A DNA stretch of 64,000 nucleotides from Ilumatobacteraceae bacterium (GTDB taxonomy: Bacteria > Actinomycetota > Acidimicrobiia > Acidimicrobiales > Ilumatobacteraceae). The stretch covers positions 492,740 to 556,739 of the forward strand of contig JAJTEL010000002.1 in NCBI GenBank assembly GCA_021299715.1. The letters run 5' to 3'. Shown piece after piece: positions 50,413 to 61,701 of this stretch. The notes below the pieces were generated by a model. It did no database searches and was not told the DNA's origin. It worked only from the letters and a program-made list of their open reading frames with translations. Positions within the stretch are counted from its first letter, which is position 1, and each line of letters begins with the position of its first letter. A program made the position numbers and the translations under genes.

Positions 50413-51402
50413 GTGACTCGAGTCCTGTCTTGCATCCAACCCACTGGTTCCGTCCATTTAGGAAACCATCTCGGTGCGCTGGTGAACTGGGTCTCTGGGC
50501 AACACGACGGAGACGTGTTCCACGGAATTGTCGACCTTCATGCCCTCACCATTACCGACACGCCTGGGGTGCTGGGCCAACAAACGCTCGACTTAGCTGC
50601 AATGTTGTTTGCTGTCGGACTCGACCCCAACGTTGCCACCATCTTCGTGCAGAGCCATATTCATGAACACACAGAGCTGGCATGGATCATGGAATGCACC
50701 GTCTCGTTTGGCGAACTCAGTCGTATGACTCAATTCAAGGACAAATCGGCCAAGCGTGAAGGAGACTTCATCTCCGCTGGACTCTTTACATACCCAGCTT
50801 TACAAGCCGCAGACATCTTGTTGTACGACGCAGATGAAGTACCCGTGGGAGAAGACCAGCGTCAACATATTGAGATCACGCGCGATATTGCCATTCGTTT
50901 CAATCACAGGTTTGGCGACACATTCGTGCTACCAAAGGCAACACACCCCAAAGCAGGCGCACGTGTGATGGATCTACAAGACCCAACATCCAAGATGTCG
51001 AAGTCCGCAACCACAGACAGCGGACTTGTATATCTCCTTGACGACAACGCAACGATTGAAAAGAAGTTCAAACGCGCCGTCACCGACTCTGACGGCGTCG
51101 TTGCATACGACCGCGATAACAAACCCGGTGTGAGCAACTTGTTAGACATCTTGTCTGCATCGACCGGAACACCCGTGGAGACCCTTGCTGCTCAGTACAC
51201 CCAGTATGGACCACTTAAGAAAGACACGGGTGATGCAGTCATCGCCTTGGTCGAGCCCATTCGTGCTCGGTACCACGAACTCATGGCGGACCCAGCAGAG
51301 TTGACACGGTTGTTGTCTATTGGAAACCAGCGCGCACGCGAGGTAGCAGCGCGCACGTTAGACCGCGCTCACCGCGCCATTGGCCTTCTCCCCCGCATTT
51401 AG
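50413..51402 (+). CDS. trpS: Tryptophanyl-tRNA synthetase
   Basis: Class I synthetase charging tRNA-Trp. The HIGH-type motif is QPTGSVHLGNHLGAL, the KMSKS loop is DPTSKMSKS, and YPALQAADILLYDADEVPVGEDQRQHIE is the tryptophan-binding region. 329 residues, complete. GTG start 6 bases after TAGCGT. Only 6 bases separate its stop from that of the convergent HD gene. Confidence 0.97.
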   Translation: MTRVLSCIQPTGSVHLGNHLGALVNWVSGQHDGDVFHGIVDLHALTITDTPGVLGQQTLDLAAMLFAVGLDPNVATIFVQSHIHEHTELAWIMECTVSFGELSRMTQFKDKSAKREGDFISAGLFTYPALQAADILLYDADEVPVGEDQRQHIEITRDIAIRFNHRFGDTFVLPKATHPKAGARVMDLQDPTSKMSKSATTDSGLVYLLDDNATIEKKFKRAVTDSDGVVAYDRDNKPGVSNLLDILSASTGTPVETLAAQYTQYGPLKKDTGDAVIALVEPIRARYHELMADPAELTRLLSIGNQRAREVAARTLDRAHRAIGLLPRI

Positions 51403-51408
51403 CAAGCG

Positions 51409-51846
51409 CTACATATTGTCGGCATTGCGCAACGCCACAGCACATTCATCCGTTGAGTCACCACGCAAAACTTCTAATGTGGGTTCAGAAGAAATGTCGT
51501 GCAAGAGGCGCAATCCAATTTCTTCGTGATTCAGATACACACGAAACGATGATGTTTTAGGCCCGACAAGTGTGGCCACAATGCGACCACTCCAACCAAG
51601 GGTTGATTCACACTTACCAACATCGTGCAGAAGTGCCGCCGCACGCTCATCTCGGGTTGCATGCGAACGCAGAACATCGAAACGTGCCAGAACCTGAAGC
51701 GAATGGCGTTGGTCTCTATTTTGCATACGAGTCCACAATGAGAACTCATCTGGCAACAACACCGCGCGAGCAATACCTAACTGCTCTTCATTGACAGGGT
51801 GATTACGGAACGAAGTCACAGCCCTCTTCGCTAGATGAAACACCAC
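51409..51846 (-). CDS. HD-domain protein
   Basis: A 145-residue metal-dependent phosphohydrolase-like protein. DQRHSLQVLARFDVL gives the first His, ALLHDVGKCES is the H-D pair, and VYLNHEEIGLRLLH holds further ligands. The substrate is unknown; small HD proteins often act on nucleotides. I choose GTG 51846 because an AAAGGGG Shine-Dalgarno site, overlapping the xerD stop, lies 7 bases upstream. ATG 51876 within xerD is an alternative. It is the last gene of the xerD run. Confidence 0.8.
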   Translation of the reverse strand: MVFHLAKRAVTSFRNHPVNEEQLGIARAVLLPDEFSLWTRMQNRDQRHSLQVLARFDVLRSHATRDERAAALLHDVGKCESTLGWSGRIVATLVGPKTSSFRVYLNHEEIGLRLLHDISSEPTLEVLRGDSTDECAVALRNADNM

Positions 51847-51850
51847 TGCC

Positions 51851-52774
51851 CTACCCCTTTGCTCTCGGGTGAGCATCTCGGTACACCGACATGAGTCTTT
51901 CTTGAGAGACCTTGGTGTAAATCTGCGTCGTTGAAATAGTGGCGTGGCCCAACATTTCTTGCACGATTCGTAAGTCTGCACCGTGCTCCAACATGTGCGT
52001 TGCGCACGAATGACGCAACACGTGAGGCGACAGTTCTTGGTGAATGCCCGCGGCTAGCCCAGCATCACGCACCACAGACCACGCTTTCTGCCGGTTGAGG
52101 CGACGTCCCCTGTTAGTGAGAAACACCGCATCTCGATCTGACGACTTTGCCCAAGTGTCTGGAACCAACATGTCGCGTCCGCCGCTAGCCAAGTAGTCAC
52201 GAAGATGTGATTCGGCGGTACGACCGAACGGCACCACTCGTTCTTTTGAACCTTTGCCAAAAAGCCGAACGACACGAGAAGACAAGTCAAGGTCGCTTAG
52301 ATTTAGATCGCAAGCCTCCGAGATACGAGCGCCTGTTGCGTACAAGAATTCCAAGAGTGCTCTATCTCTGAGATTCACTGATTCTTCACCCGTCACTGCC
52401 GACAACAAAGACTCCACTTCGTCCAGCGACAACGGCTTTGGCACGCCAGTGGGCACACGAACGCCTTCTACTCGCGCGGCCGGATTTGTGTCTCGCTTGT
52501 CTTCGCTTACCAAATGCGCATGCAACATACGAACCGCGGCAAGACGTCGCGCGGTACTTGCAACTGCTTCTCCTTGCGACTGCAAATGGCGAACAAAAGA
52601 TTCGACGTCGTCTTCAGATGCAGTCAGAACAGTCGCCTTCTTTGTGGACAGAAACTCTTCGTATCTCACCAAGTCGCGGCGATACGAGGTGACAGTGTTA
52701 CTTGCGCGACCTCGTTCCACAGTGAGCCACAAGAGGAAGGATTCAACCTCGGGAGACGTTTCAATAGCGGGCAT
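51851..52774 (-). CDS. xerD: Site-specific tyrosine recombinase XerD
   Basis: Tyrosine recombinase that with XerC resolves chromosome dimers at dif. The N-terminal SAM-like core-binding domain (residues 1-90) precedes the catalytic domain with the first Arg in YATGARISEACDL, H-x-x-R in SPHVLRHSCATHML, GHATIST, and the nucleophile Tyr in TTQIYTKVSQERL. 307 residues. Its place after pyrG and a NUDIX gene matches Rv1699-Rv1701, so this is the housekeeping enzyme, not a phage integrase. Confidence 0.95.
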   Translation of the reverse strand: MPAIETSPEVESFLLWLTVERGRASNTVTSYRRDLVRYEEFLSTKKATVLTASEDDVESFVRHLQSQGEAVASTARRLAAVRMLHAHLVSEDKRDTNPAARVEGVRVPTGVPKPLSLDEVESLLSAVTGEESVNLRDRALLEFLYATGARISEACDLNLSDLDLSSRVVRLFGKGSKERVVPFGRTAESHLRDYLASGGRDMLVPDTWAKSSDRDAVFLTNRGRRLNRQKAWSVVRDAGLAAGIHQELSPHVLRHSCATHMLEHGADLRIVQEMLGHATISTTQIYTKVSQERLMSVYRDAHPRAKG

Positions 52775-52782
52775 CTACGCAC

Positions 52783-53343
52783 TTAGCGTACGAGATGAGG
52801 GCGACGCCGCGCAGCCAACAACAAACCGTATGCGGTCTTCGCGTCGGTGATCTCTCCAGAGTCCACCATTTGAAGAGCGCGAGAGAAAGGCACACGCTCC
52901 ACTGTCATTACGTCTTCTTCTGGCCCGTGCGGTTCGGCATCTCCGTCAACAAGTCCTGTTGCCAAATACACATCAACCGAAGAATCGGTGACGCCGGGAG
53001 ACGACAAACATGTTCCGAGAAATTCCATCGTTGACGCTGAATAACCCGTCTCTTCTTTCAGTTCCCGAATGGCAGTCACAGATGGCTCTTCGCCTTCAAT
53101 GTCTCGCATTCCGGCCGGAATCTCTAGCACTAGTGAATCGAGAGTTGCGCGATATTGAGACACCAACACAACGTCTCCAGTGTCTGTTACCGCAACGGTG
53201 GCCACGGCTCCTGGAGTGCTGACAAACGTACGTTCAAAAACTTCGCCTTGTGGTGCTTTGACCACTCGACGAATGAGTCGAAACATTGCCCACTGATGAA
53301 CGACAGAGTCTTCTTGAGTGTGAAAACCACTCGACGGGGACAC
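52783..53343 (-). CDS. NUDIX hydrolase, ADP-ribose pyrophosphatase-like
   Basis: A 186-residue NUDIX enzyme. The box G-x5-E-x7-R-E-x-x-E-E-x-G is seen from GMRDIEGEEP to RELKEETGY. SQYRATLDSLVLEIPAG just before it is typical of ADP-ribose pyrophosphatases (NudF type). It occupies the Rv1700 position between pyrG and xerD and starts 6 bases after the pyrG stop with GTG. Confidence 0.93.
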   Translation of the reverse strand: MSPSSGFHTQEDSVVHQWAMFRLIRRVVKAPQGEVFERTFVSTPGAVATVAVTDTGDVVLVSQYRATLDSLVLEIPAGMRDIEGEEPSVTAIRELKEETGYSASTMEFLGTCLSSPGVTDSSVDVYLATGLVDGDAEPHGPEEDVMTVERVPFSRALQMVDSGEITDAKTAYGLLLAARRRPHLVR

Positions 53344-53349
53344 AGAGAC

Positions 53350-55011
<1,662 letters not shown>

Positions 55012-55059
55012 CTAACGGGATTTCATCATAACCGAAGCGAGGCAACACCCATGCAACGG

Positions 55060-56697
55060 CTATTTCGGAGTTTTGCGCTTCTTTTTCCCATCAGAGCCTG
55101 ACGACCCCAATTTTGAGAGCAAGTCCTGGGCATGAGCCAGTGCCGAGTCGTCAGCCACACCACCCGACAACATTCGTGCCACTTCGGCCGGACGTTGATC
55201 GGGTGTCACCACGGCTGCAGAACCATAGGTCTTTCCTGCGCGAACAGTCTTTGACACCGAGATGTGATGATGTGCGCTGGCTGCTACTTGAGCAAGGTGC
55301 GTGACCGCAAAAACTTGATGATGAACACCAAGTTCTCGTAACGCAGTTGCCACAGCGACTGCTGCTGCGCCACCAATTCCGGCATCGACTTCGTCGAACA
55401 CCATGGTTCCGGGTTCGCTGATGAGAACTAAACGAAGCGCCAACATAACTCGCGCAAGTTCACCGCCGCTTGCCACCTTGGTGAGTGGTTGTGGTGCACT
55501 TCCTGGGTTTGCGGCCAACATGAACACCACAGATTCGCCGGCGGGGTCACTGTCTGCGTCGCCGACAGACACTTGAACGTGTGCGTTTGGAAGAGCCAAA
55601 ACACGCAGACGCTCTTCTACCTGCGAGGCCAAACCGGCGGCCACGGAGCGGCGGGCATTGCCAACCTTCAACTGCGCCGTTCGCAAGGCCTTCAGTGCCG
55701 CTGCCCGCTCTGTTTCCAGCTGGGACACCCGCTCTGCGTAACCCGTGAGTTCGTCCAAACGGCTGCGCGCCTCAGCGCCGAAGGCGATGACATCGGCGAG
55801 AGAGTCACCGTACTTGCGCATGAGGTCCCGTAAGAGTTGACGGCGAAGACGAATCTCTTCCAGTCGTTCTGGGTTCTCTTCAACACCTTCGGCGGCACCT
55901 CGAACAGTGTGCGCGAGGTCTGTTGCTTCGGCGAGCAATGCTGACAGCCTCTCTGGAACAGAGTCGAGCGAGGTTACCGACGACAAAGCGCGAAGTGCTT
56001 CACCCAACGTCTCTACGGCGCCACCATCGTGAGACAACAACGCCACTGCACGTTGCAGTGATTCTTGATGCTTTGCGACGTCTGATAACACGTCCTCTTC
56101 GCGAGAGAGCACTTCATCTTCATCGGCAGAAACAATGCGCGCAGTTTCGATTTCGTCGCACTGAAACGACAGAAGATCAATTTCGCGAGCGCGCGATTTC
56201 TCGTCGCCACCGAGCGCGCCCAATAAAGCGTCTATCTCGGTAACGGCTTCACGTGCAGCCACAAGCGGCGAACGGTCGATTGCGCCAAAAATATCGAGAG
56301 CCTCTCGTTGTGCCGCCGCTGACATCAACCGTTGATGAGCGTGCTGACCGTGGATATCGACTAGTTCTTCACCCAATTCTGAGAGCGCCGCAACCGTGGC
56401 CATTCGCCCATTGATGTAGGCACGACTTCGGCCTTCACGATGAAGTGTTCGCGAAAGAATGACTTCTTCTTCTCCGTCGTCACCCATGCGCACAAATCGG
56501 GCTTCAACATGTGCTTCGTCGGCTCCGTCACGAATGACTGACGTTTCTGCACGGCGTCCGCACACCAAATTGATGGCCTCGACCAACATGGTCTTACCGG
56601 CGCCAGTCTCTCCAGTAAACGCTGTGAAGCCATCGTGAAAAGTGAGACGTGAGGACTCGATAATGCCCAAGTTTTCGATGGACAACTCAACCAGCAT
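55060..56697 (-). CDS. recN: DNA repair ATPase RecN
   Basis: SMC-like protein acting early in double-strand break repair. Walker A is GETGAGKTMLVEAINLV near the N-terminus, a long coiled-coil region occupies roughly 150-360, and the C-terminal ABC half has KVASGGELARVMLALRL (signature) and VFDEVDAGIGG (Walker B). 545 residues ending in a Lys-rich tail. Its ATG overlaps the nadK stop (TAATG). Confidence 0.95.
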   Translation of the reverse strand: MLVELSIENLGIIESSRLTFHDGFTAFTGETGAGKTMLVEAINLVCGRRAETSVIRDGADEAHVEARFVRMGDDGEEEVILSRTLHREGRSRAYINGRMATVAALSELGEELVDIHGQHAHQRLMSAAAQREALDIFGAIDRSPLVAAREAVTEIDALLGALGGDEKSRAREIDLLSFQCDEIETARIVSADEDEVLSREEDVLSDVAKHQESLQRAVALLSHDGGAVETLGEALRALSSVTSLDSVPERLSALLAEATDLAHTVRGAAEGVEENPERLEEIRLRRQLLRDLMRKYGDSLADVIAFGAEARSRLDELTGYAERVSQLETERAAALKALRTAQLKVGNARRSVAAGLASQVEERLRVLALPNAHVQVSVGDADSDPAGESVVFMLAANPGSAPQPLTKVASGGELARVMLALRLVLISEPGTMVFDEVDAGIGGAAAVAVATALRELGVHHQVFAVTHLAQVAASAHHHISVSKTVRAGKTYGSAAVVTPDQRPAEVARMLSGGVADDSALAHAQDLLSKLGSSGSDGKKKRKTPK

Positions 56698-57554
56698 TAG
56701 CGATCGTTCAACCCAAACTTAGATTTTAGAACATGATGGAACCGTTGCTCTTCGAATCGCATGAACCGAGCAACCTCCTTTGCCGCGCGCACTTCCACAA
56801 TGTCGCCAGGCTTTAGTGAGTGCACTAAACCACCATCTGTGGCAACGTTGACTTCGCGGTGACCAAGCACTTCAACTCGAACAGGTTCTGACGGGTCGAG
56901 CACCATGGAACGGTCGAACAACATGTGCGGTGACACTGGCGTTACCAATACCGCCCGCAGGCGAGGCGACAAGATGGGCCCGCGCGCCGACATTGAATAC
57001 GCAGTGGAACCCGTGGGCGTAGCAATGATGAGACCATCTGCTGCATAGGTAGTAAATGGTGCACGATCAATGTCGACACCCAGCCTGACCGTGTGCCCAG
57101 CTTCTTTCTTTTCAATGACAACTTCATTGAGAGCCAAAATGTTTGCTTTCCGTGCACCATTGGTCCAGATGGATACTTCTAAAAGCATTCGGTCGTCGTA
57201 TTCGAAGGCTCCGCCTTCAGTGCCTGTATGCCACGCATTGAGGGCATCAAGAATTGACTCTTGTTCAACATTGGCGAGATAGCCCAACATGCCGAGATTG
57301 ACCCCAATGATGGGAATGGCCGCGCCGTTCAACGAACGCACCGCGCGCAACATGGTTCCGTCTCCACCCACAGACACAAGAACATCGACGGAAGCAACGT
57401 CACCGGCGACAACCAGCGAGGATCCAATGGCAGCGAGGTCTGCTTCATCGGCCACAACACCCATGTGGCGCTCATGGGCCCACTCGGCCACGGTCCGCGC
57501 AACAGTTAAGGCATCGGGACGAAACCGATGAACTGCGAGCCCAATAGAAGTCAT
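56697..57554 (-). CDS. nadK: NAD kinase
   Basis: Phosphorylates NAD to NADP. The GGDGT loop is in VLVSVGGDGTMLRAVR (about 63), GVNLGMLGYLANVE follows, and ADGLIIATPTGSTAYSMSARGPIL is the second NAD-site motif. 285 residues. TAGGTT ends 7 bases before the ATG. Order tlyA-nadK-recN matches Rv1694-Rv1696. Confidence 0.96.
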   Translation of the reverse strand: MTSIGLAVHRFRPDALTVARTVAEWAHERHMGVVADEADLAAIGSSLVVAGDVASVDVLVSVGGDGTMLRAVRSLNGAAIPIIGVNLGMLGYLANVEQESILDALNAWHTGTEGGAFEYDDRMLLEVSIWTNGARKANILALNEVVIEKKEAGHTVRLGVDIDRAPFTTYAADGLIIATPTGSTAYSMSARGPILSPRLRAVLVTPVSPHMLFDRSMVLDPSEPVRVEVLGHREVNVATDGGLVHSLKPGDIVEVRAAKEVARFMRFEEQRFHHVLKSKFGLNDR

Positions 57555-57561
57555 GTCTCAC

Positions 57562-57567
57562 AACCTA
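57562..57567 (-). promoter_or_regulatory. -10 box of nadK-recN
   Basis: TAGGTT on the minus strand, 7 bases before ATG 57554. Confidence 0.6.
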
Positions 57568-57584
57568 CGGAAGAGGAATGGCAT

Positions 57585-58334
57585 TCAACGAACATATTCA
57601 ATGAACATAAGGAATTCGGTGTTGCCTTCCGAGCCCTTGATAGGCGATTCCACAACCCCCACCACATGGCCGCCCAGGGCCTCCACACACTCACGAACGC
57701 CTTGTACGGCTTCTTCATGAATGGAGGGGTCCGTGATAACGCCTTTTCCCTTCGAGACCTCTTTACGTCCCGCTTCGAACTGAGGTTTTACAAGAAGAAC
57801 TAATCCGGGCGTAGGAAATCCCTCTTCTTCCGTCACTGCGCCCGTGAGCGCAGGCAGCACCTTGGTGAGAGAGATAAAAGACAAGTCCGCCACCACTAAG
57901 GAACACGGAAATGGAAGTTCGTTGCGTTGAAGCGAACGGACATTCACTCCATCTCGCCACACCACACGGTCATCGTTTTTGATTCGTTCGTGAAGTTGAT
58001 TTCGTCCCACGTCAACGGCAAACACTCGTTGGGCACCTCGTTGCAGAACGCAATCGGTAAAGCCACCAGTTGAGACCCCCGCATCCAGCACCGATCGTCC
58101 TTCAACAGAAAGAGAAAACTCATCAAGAGCGTGCTGCAATTTCTCGCCGCCACGACTAACAAACTTCTTCTCCACAACAACAGCGATGGGTTCGTCAGCT
58201 CCCACAAGACGAGACGATTTGTCGGCAAATGTTCCCGACACTGTTACATGACCCGCTTCAATGAGGCGCGCCGCTTCAGAACGACTCTCCGCCAAGCCCC
58301 TTTTTACAAGAGCAGCATCAAGTCGAATTCTCAC
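57585..58334 (-). CDS. tlyA: TlyA family rRNA 2'-O-methyltransferase
   Basis: S4-domain RNA methyltransferase; TlyA methylates 16S and 23S rRNA and sets capreomycin sensitivity in Mycobacterium. The S4 domain (LVKRGLAESRSEAARLIEAG) precedes the FtsJ-like domain with VLDAGVSTGGFTDCVLQRGA (SAM motif), DVGRNQL and VLLVKPQFEAGR (catalytic Lys). The start is GTG 58334, 6 bases after TACGAT; this gives the family-typical beginning RIRLDAALV. 249 residues. Confidence 0.95.
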   Translation of the reverse strand: MRIRLDAALVKRGLAESRSEAARLIEAGHVTVSGTFADKSSRLVGADEPIAVVVEKKFVSRGGEKLQHALDEFSLSVEGRSVLDAGVSTGGFTDCVLQRGAQRVFAVDVGRNQLHERIKNDDRVVWRDGVNVRSLQRNELPFPCSLVVADLSFISLTKVLPALTGAVTEEEGFPTPGLVLLVKPQFEAGRKEVSKGKGVITDPSIHEEAVQGVRECVEALGGHVVGVVESPIKGSEGNTEFLMFIEYVR

Positions 58335-58340
58335 GGTGTC

Positions 58341-58346
58341 ATCGTA
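58341..58346 (-). promoter_or_regulatory. -10 box of tlyA
   Basis: TACGAT on the minus strand, 6 bases before GTG 58334; decides the start. Confidence 0.65.
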
Positions 58347-58364
58347 CTTGTGCGTACCGAGCAA

Positions 58365-59159
58365 CTATGAGACACCGAGAAGATGATCTGCAATCCCTGC
58401 CAGCGACGGCGCAACGATGTCGGCATCGACTCCAATGTGCGAAGGCGTCATTCCACTTAACACCAATCCGTAACGACATCCGAGAGTTCGGGCAAATCGA
58501 CCATCGGTTTCTGGCAAATCTCCCACCATGACTATTGAGTCAACAGCAACGCCGGGACACATCGTGCGAACGAGATCAGCCATAGGTTGATGTGGCTTTC
58601 CCGTCACTCGCGCTACAACTCCCGTTGCTTTTTCGATAGCCGCGAGAATGGAACCACCGCCGGGAATGGGACCCTGAGGTGTTGGATAATTCGGATCCGA
58701 ATTGGAACCAATAAGAGCGGCGCCGGCACGTACTGCGGTGAGTGCATCGGACAACACTTCAAAGTCGAACTCACGATGAAAGCCCACCACAACGGAATCG
58801 AAGGGTCCTGCCGCTCTGCGCTGTCGATACGCGACAACTGCTTCAGCACCTGCACGCTCTATCTCTTGAATGAGTCCTTCTCCCCCACACACCAAAACAC
58901 GCGACCCGGCTGTCACCACCGATGCCGCAGCCATGGCCGAGGTCACCACATCACCTTCAGCAGGAATTCCTATTGACCCCAAGGCATTCACCTGTTGGTC
59001 CAACGTGGAGAAGGAATTGTTGGTAACAAACACCACCCGTGTACCCGCCTGGCGAAGGCGAGCCACCGCCTCGACCGAACCAGAAATGGGTTCATGGGCC
59101 AACCACACCACCCCATCGAGGTCGCACAGCACAACAGATGCGGTCGGCGTTTTGTTCAT
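58365..59159 (-). CDS. HAD-IIA family phosphatase
   Basis: NagD/Rv1692-type phosphatase of about 264 residues. Motif I is LCDLDGVVWLA, motif II FVTNNS, and the C-terminal motif MVGDLPETDGRFARTLG. The C2 cap contains NSDPNYPTPQGPIPGGGSI. Rv1692, in the same position before tlyA, is a glycerol-phosphate phosphatase used in lipid recycling; the same role is a fair inference here. ATG 59159 gives the best N-terminus; GTG starts further upstream are possible. Confidence 0.91.
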   Translation of the reverse strand: MNKTPTASVVLCDLDGVVWLAHEPISGSVEAVARLRQAGTRVVFVTNNSFSTLDQQVNALGSIGIPAEGDVVTSAMAAASVVTAGSRVLVCGGEGLIQEIERAGAEAVVAYRQRRAAGPFDSVVVGFHREFDFEVLSDALTAVRAGAALIGSNSDPNYPTPQGPIPGGGSILAAIEKATGVVARVTGKPHQPMADLVRTMCPGVAVDSIVMVGDLPETDGRFARTLGCRYGLVLSGMTPSHIGVDADIVAPSLAGIADHLLGVS

Positions 59160-59187
59160 AGGCCTCAATCCTGCCACCCTTAAAGGC

Positions 59188-60375
59188 GTGCCGCGATTCG
59201 AACCATTCCCCGCCCTCCGCTACGCCACATCGGGTTCCACCGATATCACCCCGCAAACATCGCCGCCCTACGACGTCTTTGATGAAGACACACGCGCCAC
59301 GTACGCCGCGACACATGCCAACAACATTGTTCGCGTTGACTATCCAGTTGAAGCCGATGGCACTTCTCGATACGAACAAGCAGCACAGACTCTTAGAACA
59401 TGGGTCGCCGATGGCGTGCTGTCTGAAGACCCATCACCAACTTTTTCCATCTATCGCATGACCTTCACCGATGACGCCGGTCGTCGTCGCACAACAGTAG
59501 GAGTCATTGGTGCACTTGAAGTCGTTGACGAGGGCGCCGGAGGTGTTCTTCCGCACGAACGCACAACGCCAAAAGCAAAAACAGATCGACTCGATCTCAC
59601 ACGTGCAACACAATCCAATCTCAGCCCCGTGTGGGGTCTCTCGCTTACTCCAGGATTAACAGAAGCATTGATAGAGCCGGGCGAGAAAGTTGCCGAGTGC
59701 ACTGACGAAGACGGCGTGCACCACGTATTGGAACGTGTTTCAGATTCTTCTCGCATTGCTCGCATTAGCGAATTGGTGTCATCTCATCCGGTGCTCATTG
59801 CCGACGGACATCACCGCTATGCCATTAGTCGCACATTTCGGGATGAGTGCCGAGCCCAGGGCGGGCCTCGCGATGCCGATCTCACGATGACATACGTGGG
59901 CGAACTTGTTCAAGAACAACTCAGTGTTGCTGCCATTCATCGGTTGTATGACATTGACGCCGCATCACTTCTGTCAACACTTCAGACGCACTACACCACA
60001 AGCGACGCTGGCCAAGTTGGCACACACACAATTGCCGAGATGGACACACATGGATGTCTGTGTCTTGTGAAACCAGACGGATCTGGCATTTATCTCACAC
60101 CCAAAGAAGACACTTTTACAGGAGTTCGCGCCCTTGACAGCTCTCGCCTTGAGCATGCACTCGCCTCAACACAGCATGTGGTCACGTATCAGCACGGCGT
60201 CAACGAAATTCTTTCGAAGGTCAGTACTGGCGCCTACGGTGCTGCCGTTCTTATTCGGCCTGTGTCACTTGAAGAAATTCGCAGAACGGCAGACACGGGG
60301 GAACTCATGCCACCAAAGTCCACGTTCTTCACACCAAAACTGCGCACCGGAATGGTGATGCGCCCGCTTCGTTAA
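59188..60375 (+). CDS. DUF1015 family protein
   Basis: A 395-residue conserved protein without a known reaction. It has the family pattern: PRFEPFPALRYATSG then ISPPYDV-like TSPPYDVFDED, the central HPVLIADGHHRYAISRTFRDE segment (His pair and Arg) and the later TYQHGVNEIL. DUF1015 proteins have been linked to HipA-like kinase partners and to serine kinases of the SbnI/SerK type, so an amino-acid kinase role is possible. The start is GTG 59188; CACCCT, a weak -10, ends 7 bases upstream. Divergent from the HAD-IIA gene. Confidence 0.85.
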   Translation: MPRFEPFPALRYATSGSTDITPQTSPPYDVFDEDTRATYAATHANNIVRVDYPVEADGTSRYEQAAQTLRTWVADGVLSEDPSPTFSIYRMTFTDDAGRRRTTVGVIGALEVVDEGAGGVLPHERTTPKAKTDRLDLTRATQSNLSPVWGLSLTPGLTEALIEPGEKVAECTDEDGVHHVLERVSDSSRIARISELVSSHPVLIADGHHRYAISRTFRDECRAQGGPRDADLTMTYVGELVQEQLSVAAIHRLYDIDAASLLSTLQTHYTTSDAGQVGTHTIAEMDTHGCLCLVKPDGSGIYLTPKEDTFTGVRALDSSRLEHALASTQHVVTYQHGVNEILSKVSTGAYGAAVLIRPVSLEEIRRTADTGELMPPKSTFFTPKLRTGMVMRPLR

Positions 60376-60380
60376 CGCAC

Positions 60381-61268
60381 TTAGCTACTTGAAGCGGCGT
60401 AGATGCTGCCAATAGCTGCATCGATTGCTGCGTTGAACTCAGCGTCGCTTTGCTGTGCCGAGAGACCTTCGGTGAGCGCACGCGAAAAACTGGCAATGAT
60501 TCCCTTGTTACGAGACAACTTTGCATTTGCATCGTCACGCGTATACCCACCCGACAATGCAACAACGCGAAGAACGCTCTTATGGGCTACCAGTTCATCG
60601 TAGAAACCATCGATGTTGGGCAATGTCAACTTCAACATGACAGGTTGGTCGGCGGGCTGACGATCAAGCTCTGCCAACAAAGCTTTCTTCAGCAGGACTT
60701 CGGCTTCACCTTTTGTGGCGCTATTGATGTCAACTTCAGGCTCGATGATGGGCACTAGGCCCGCGGCAAGAATTTGGCGACCCACTTCGAACTGTTGTGC
60801 AACAACAGCTTCGATTCCAACTGCATTCGCTTCCTTAATAACCGAACGCATCTTCGTTCCAAAGATTCCCTTTGACTTTGCCTTTGCAAGAAGGTCGTCA
60901 AGGCCAGGGTTTGGCTTCATGACCTGAACATCGTTCTCTTCGTCTGCAAGACCTTTGTCAATTTTCAGAAATGGAATGACTTTCTTCTGCGACCACAGAT
61001 ACTCAGCTGCGCCCATGCCTTCCACTTCGCGGTCCATTGTTCCCTCGAACAAGATTGCGCCCAGCACGCGCTCGCCAGTAAACGCGGGGCTGGTCATCAT
61101 GCGCGAGCGCATCTGATGAATGAGAGCGAACATCTCTTCATCACCGGAGTAGGCGCTTTCTTCAATGCCATACAACTTCAACGCCTTGGGTGTACTTCCA
61201 CCACTTTGGTCGAGTGCTGCAATAAAACCTTTTCCGTCGCGCATGCGGGTGAGTTGCTCGTTATTCAT
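60381..61268 (-). CDS. Class I fructose-bisphosphate aldolase
   Basis: Schiff-base aldolase of glycolysis and gluconeogenesis, 295 residues. [20 protein letters not shown] at the N-terminus, [21 protein letters not shown], the MRSVIK stretch, [10 protein letters not shown] and VMLKLTLPN (Schiff-base lysine) agree with the short bacterial class I type. GAGG 5 bases before the ATG and a TAGTGT box at 61296-61301 suggest a conventional short leader. It converges with the DUF1015 gene. Confidence 0.93.
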   Translation of the reverse strand: MNNEQLTRMRDGKGFIAALDQSGGSTPKALKLYGIEESAYSGDEEMFALIHQMRSRMMTSPAFTGERVLGAILFEGTMDREVEGMGAAEYLWSQKKVIPFLKIDKGLADEENDVQVMKPNPGLDDLLAKAKSKGIFGTKMRSVIKEANAVGIEAVVAQQFEVGRQILAAGLVPIIEPEVDINSATKGEAEVLLKKALLAELDRQPADQPVMLKLTLPNIDGFYDELVAHKSVLRVVALSGGYTRDDANAKLSRNKGIIASFSRALTEGLSAQQSDAEFNAAIDAAIGSIYAASSS

Positions 61269-61302
61269 GGGGTCCTCGTACTTTCGCCGAGGTCAACACT
61301 AG

Positions 61303-61668
61303 TCAGGCATCAAGAAAGGCCGAGAGATCATCTGCGACGGAATGAATGGCTTTTCGTACCTGAGCCTTGCGGCGCATAGGTGTAATGACATGTGCCACAA
61401 CCTCGGTTCGGCTTGCCACAGATGCGCCAGACCGGAAGAAGCGTCTGCGCACGAAACCAATGACACACACCTGTGCTCCGATTTCCACCACTGATGGAAC
61501 ACCCTCTACGGACACAGGCACAGTAACGCGACCATCATCGATGTCGGTGAGAAGGTCAAATGTTGAGACCACTGAATCGTCGGACAGTTCACGTGTCACC
61601 AACGACGATGTCACTTCACCAACGAGAACAACCCGATTCAGGCCTTCTGATACTTCTTCTTTGGACAC
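61303..61668 (-). CDS. SSB-like OB-fold protein
   Basis: A 121-residue protein resembling the OB domain of single-stranded DNA-binding proteins: LNRVVLVGEVTSSLVTREL at the N-terminus and a FDLLTDIDDGRVTVPVSVEG strand pair, then a basic RRRFFRSG loop. It lacks the acidic C-terminal tip of true SSB, so it is probably an accessory paralogue. The GTG start has AAAGGGG 6 bases upstream. It lies between the TPR-repeat gene and the aldolase on the same strand. Confidence 0.75.
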   Translation of the reverse strand: MSKEEVSEGLNRVVLVGEVTSSLVTRELSDDSVVSTFDLLTDIDDGRVTVPVSVEGVPSVVEIGAQVCVIGFVRRRFFRSGASVASRTEVVAHVITPMRRKAQVRKAIHSVADDLSAFLDA

Positions 61669-61701
61669 TGCATCCCCTTTCGTTGGGATGCGTGTGTGCC
61701 T

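Noticed and set aside
51851..52774. xerD as a phage or island integrase
   Set aside because: It sits in the conserved pyrG-NUDIX-xerD order with no attachment sites or phage genes nearby.
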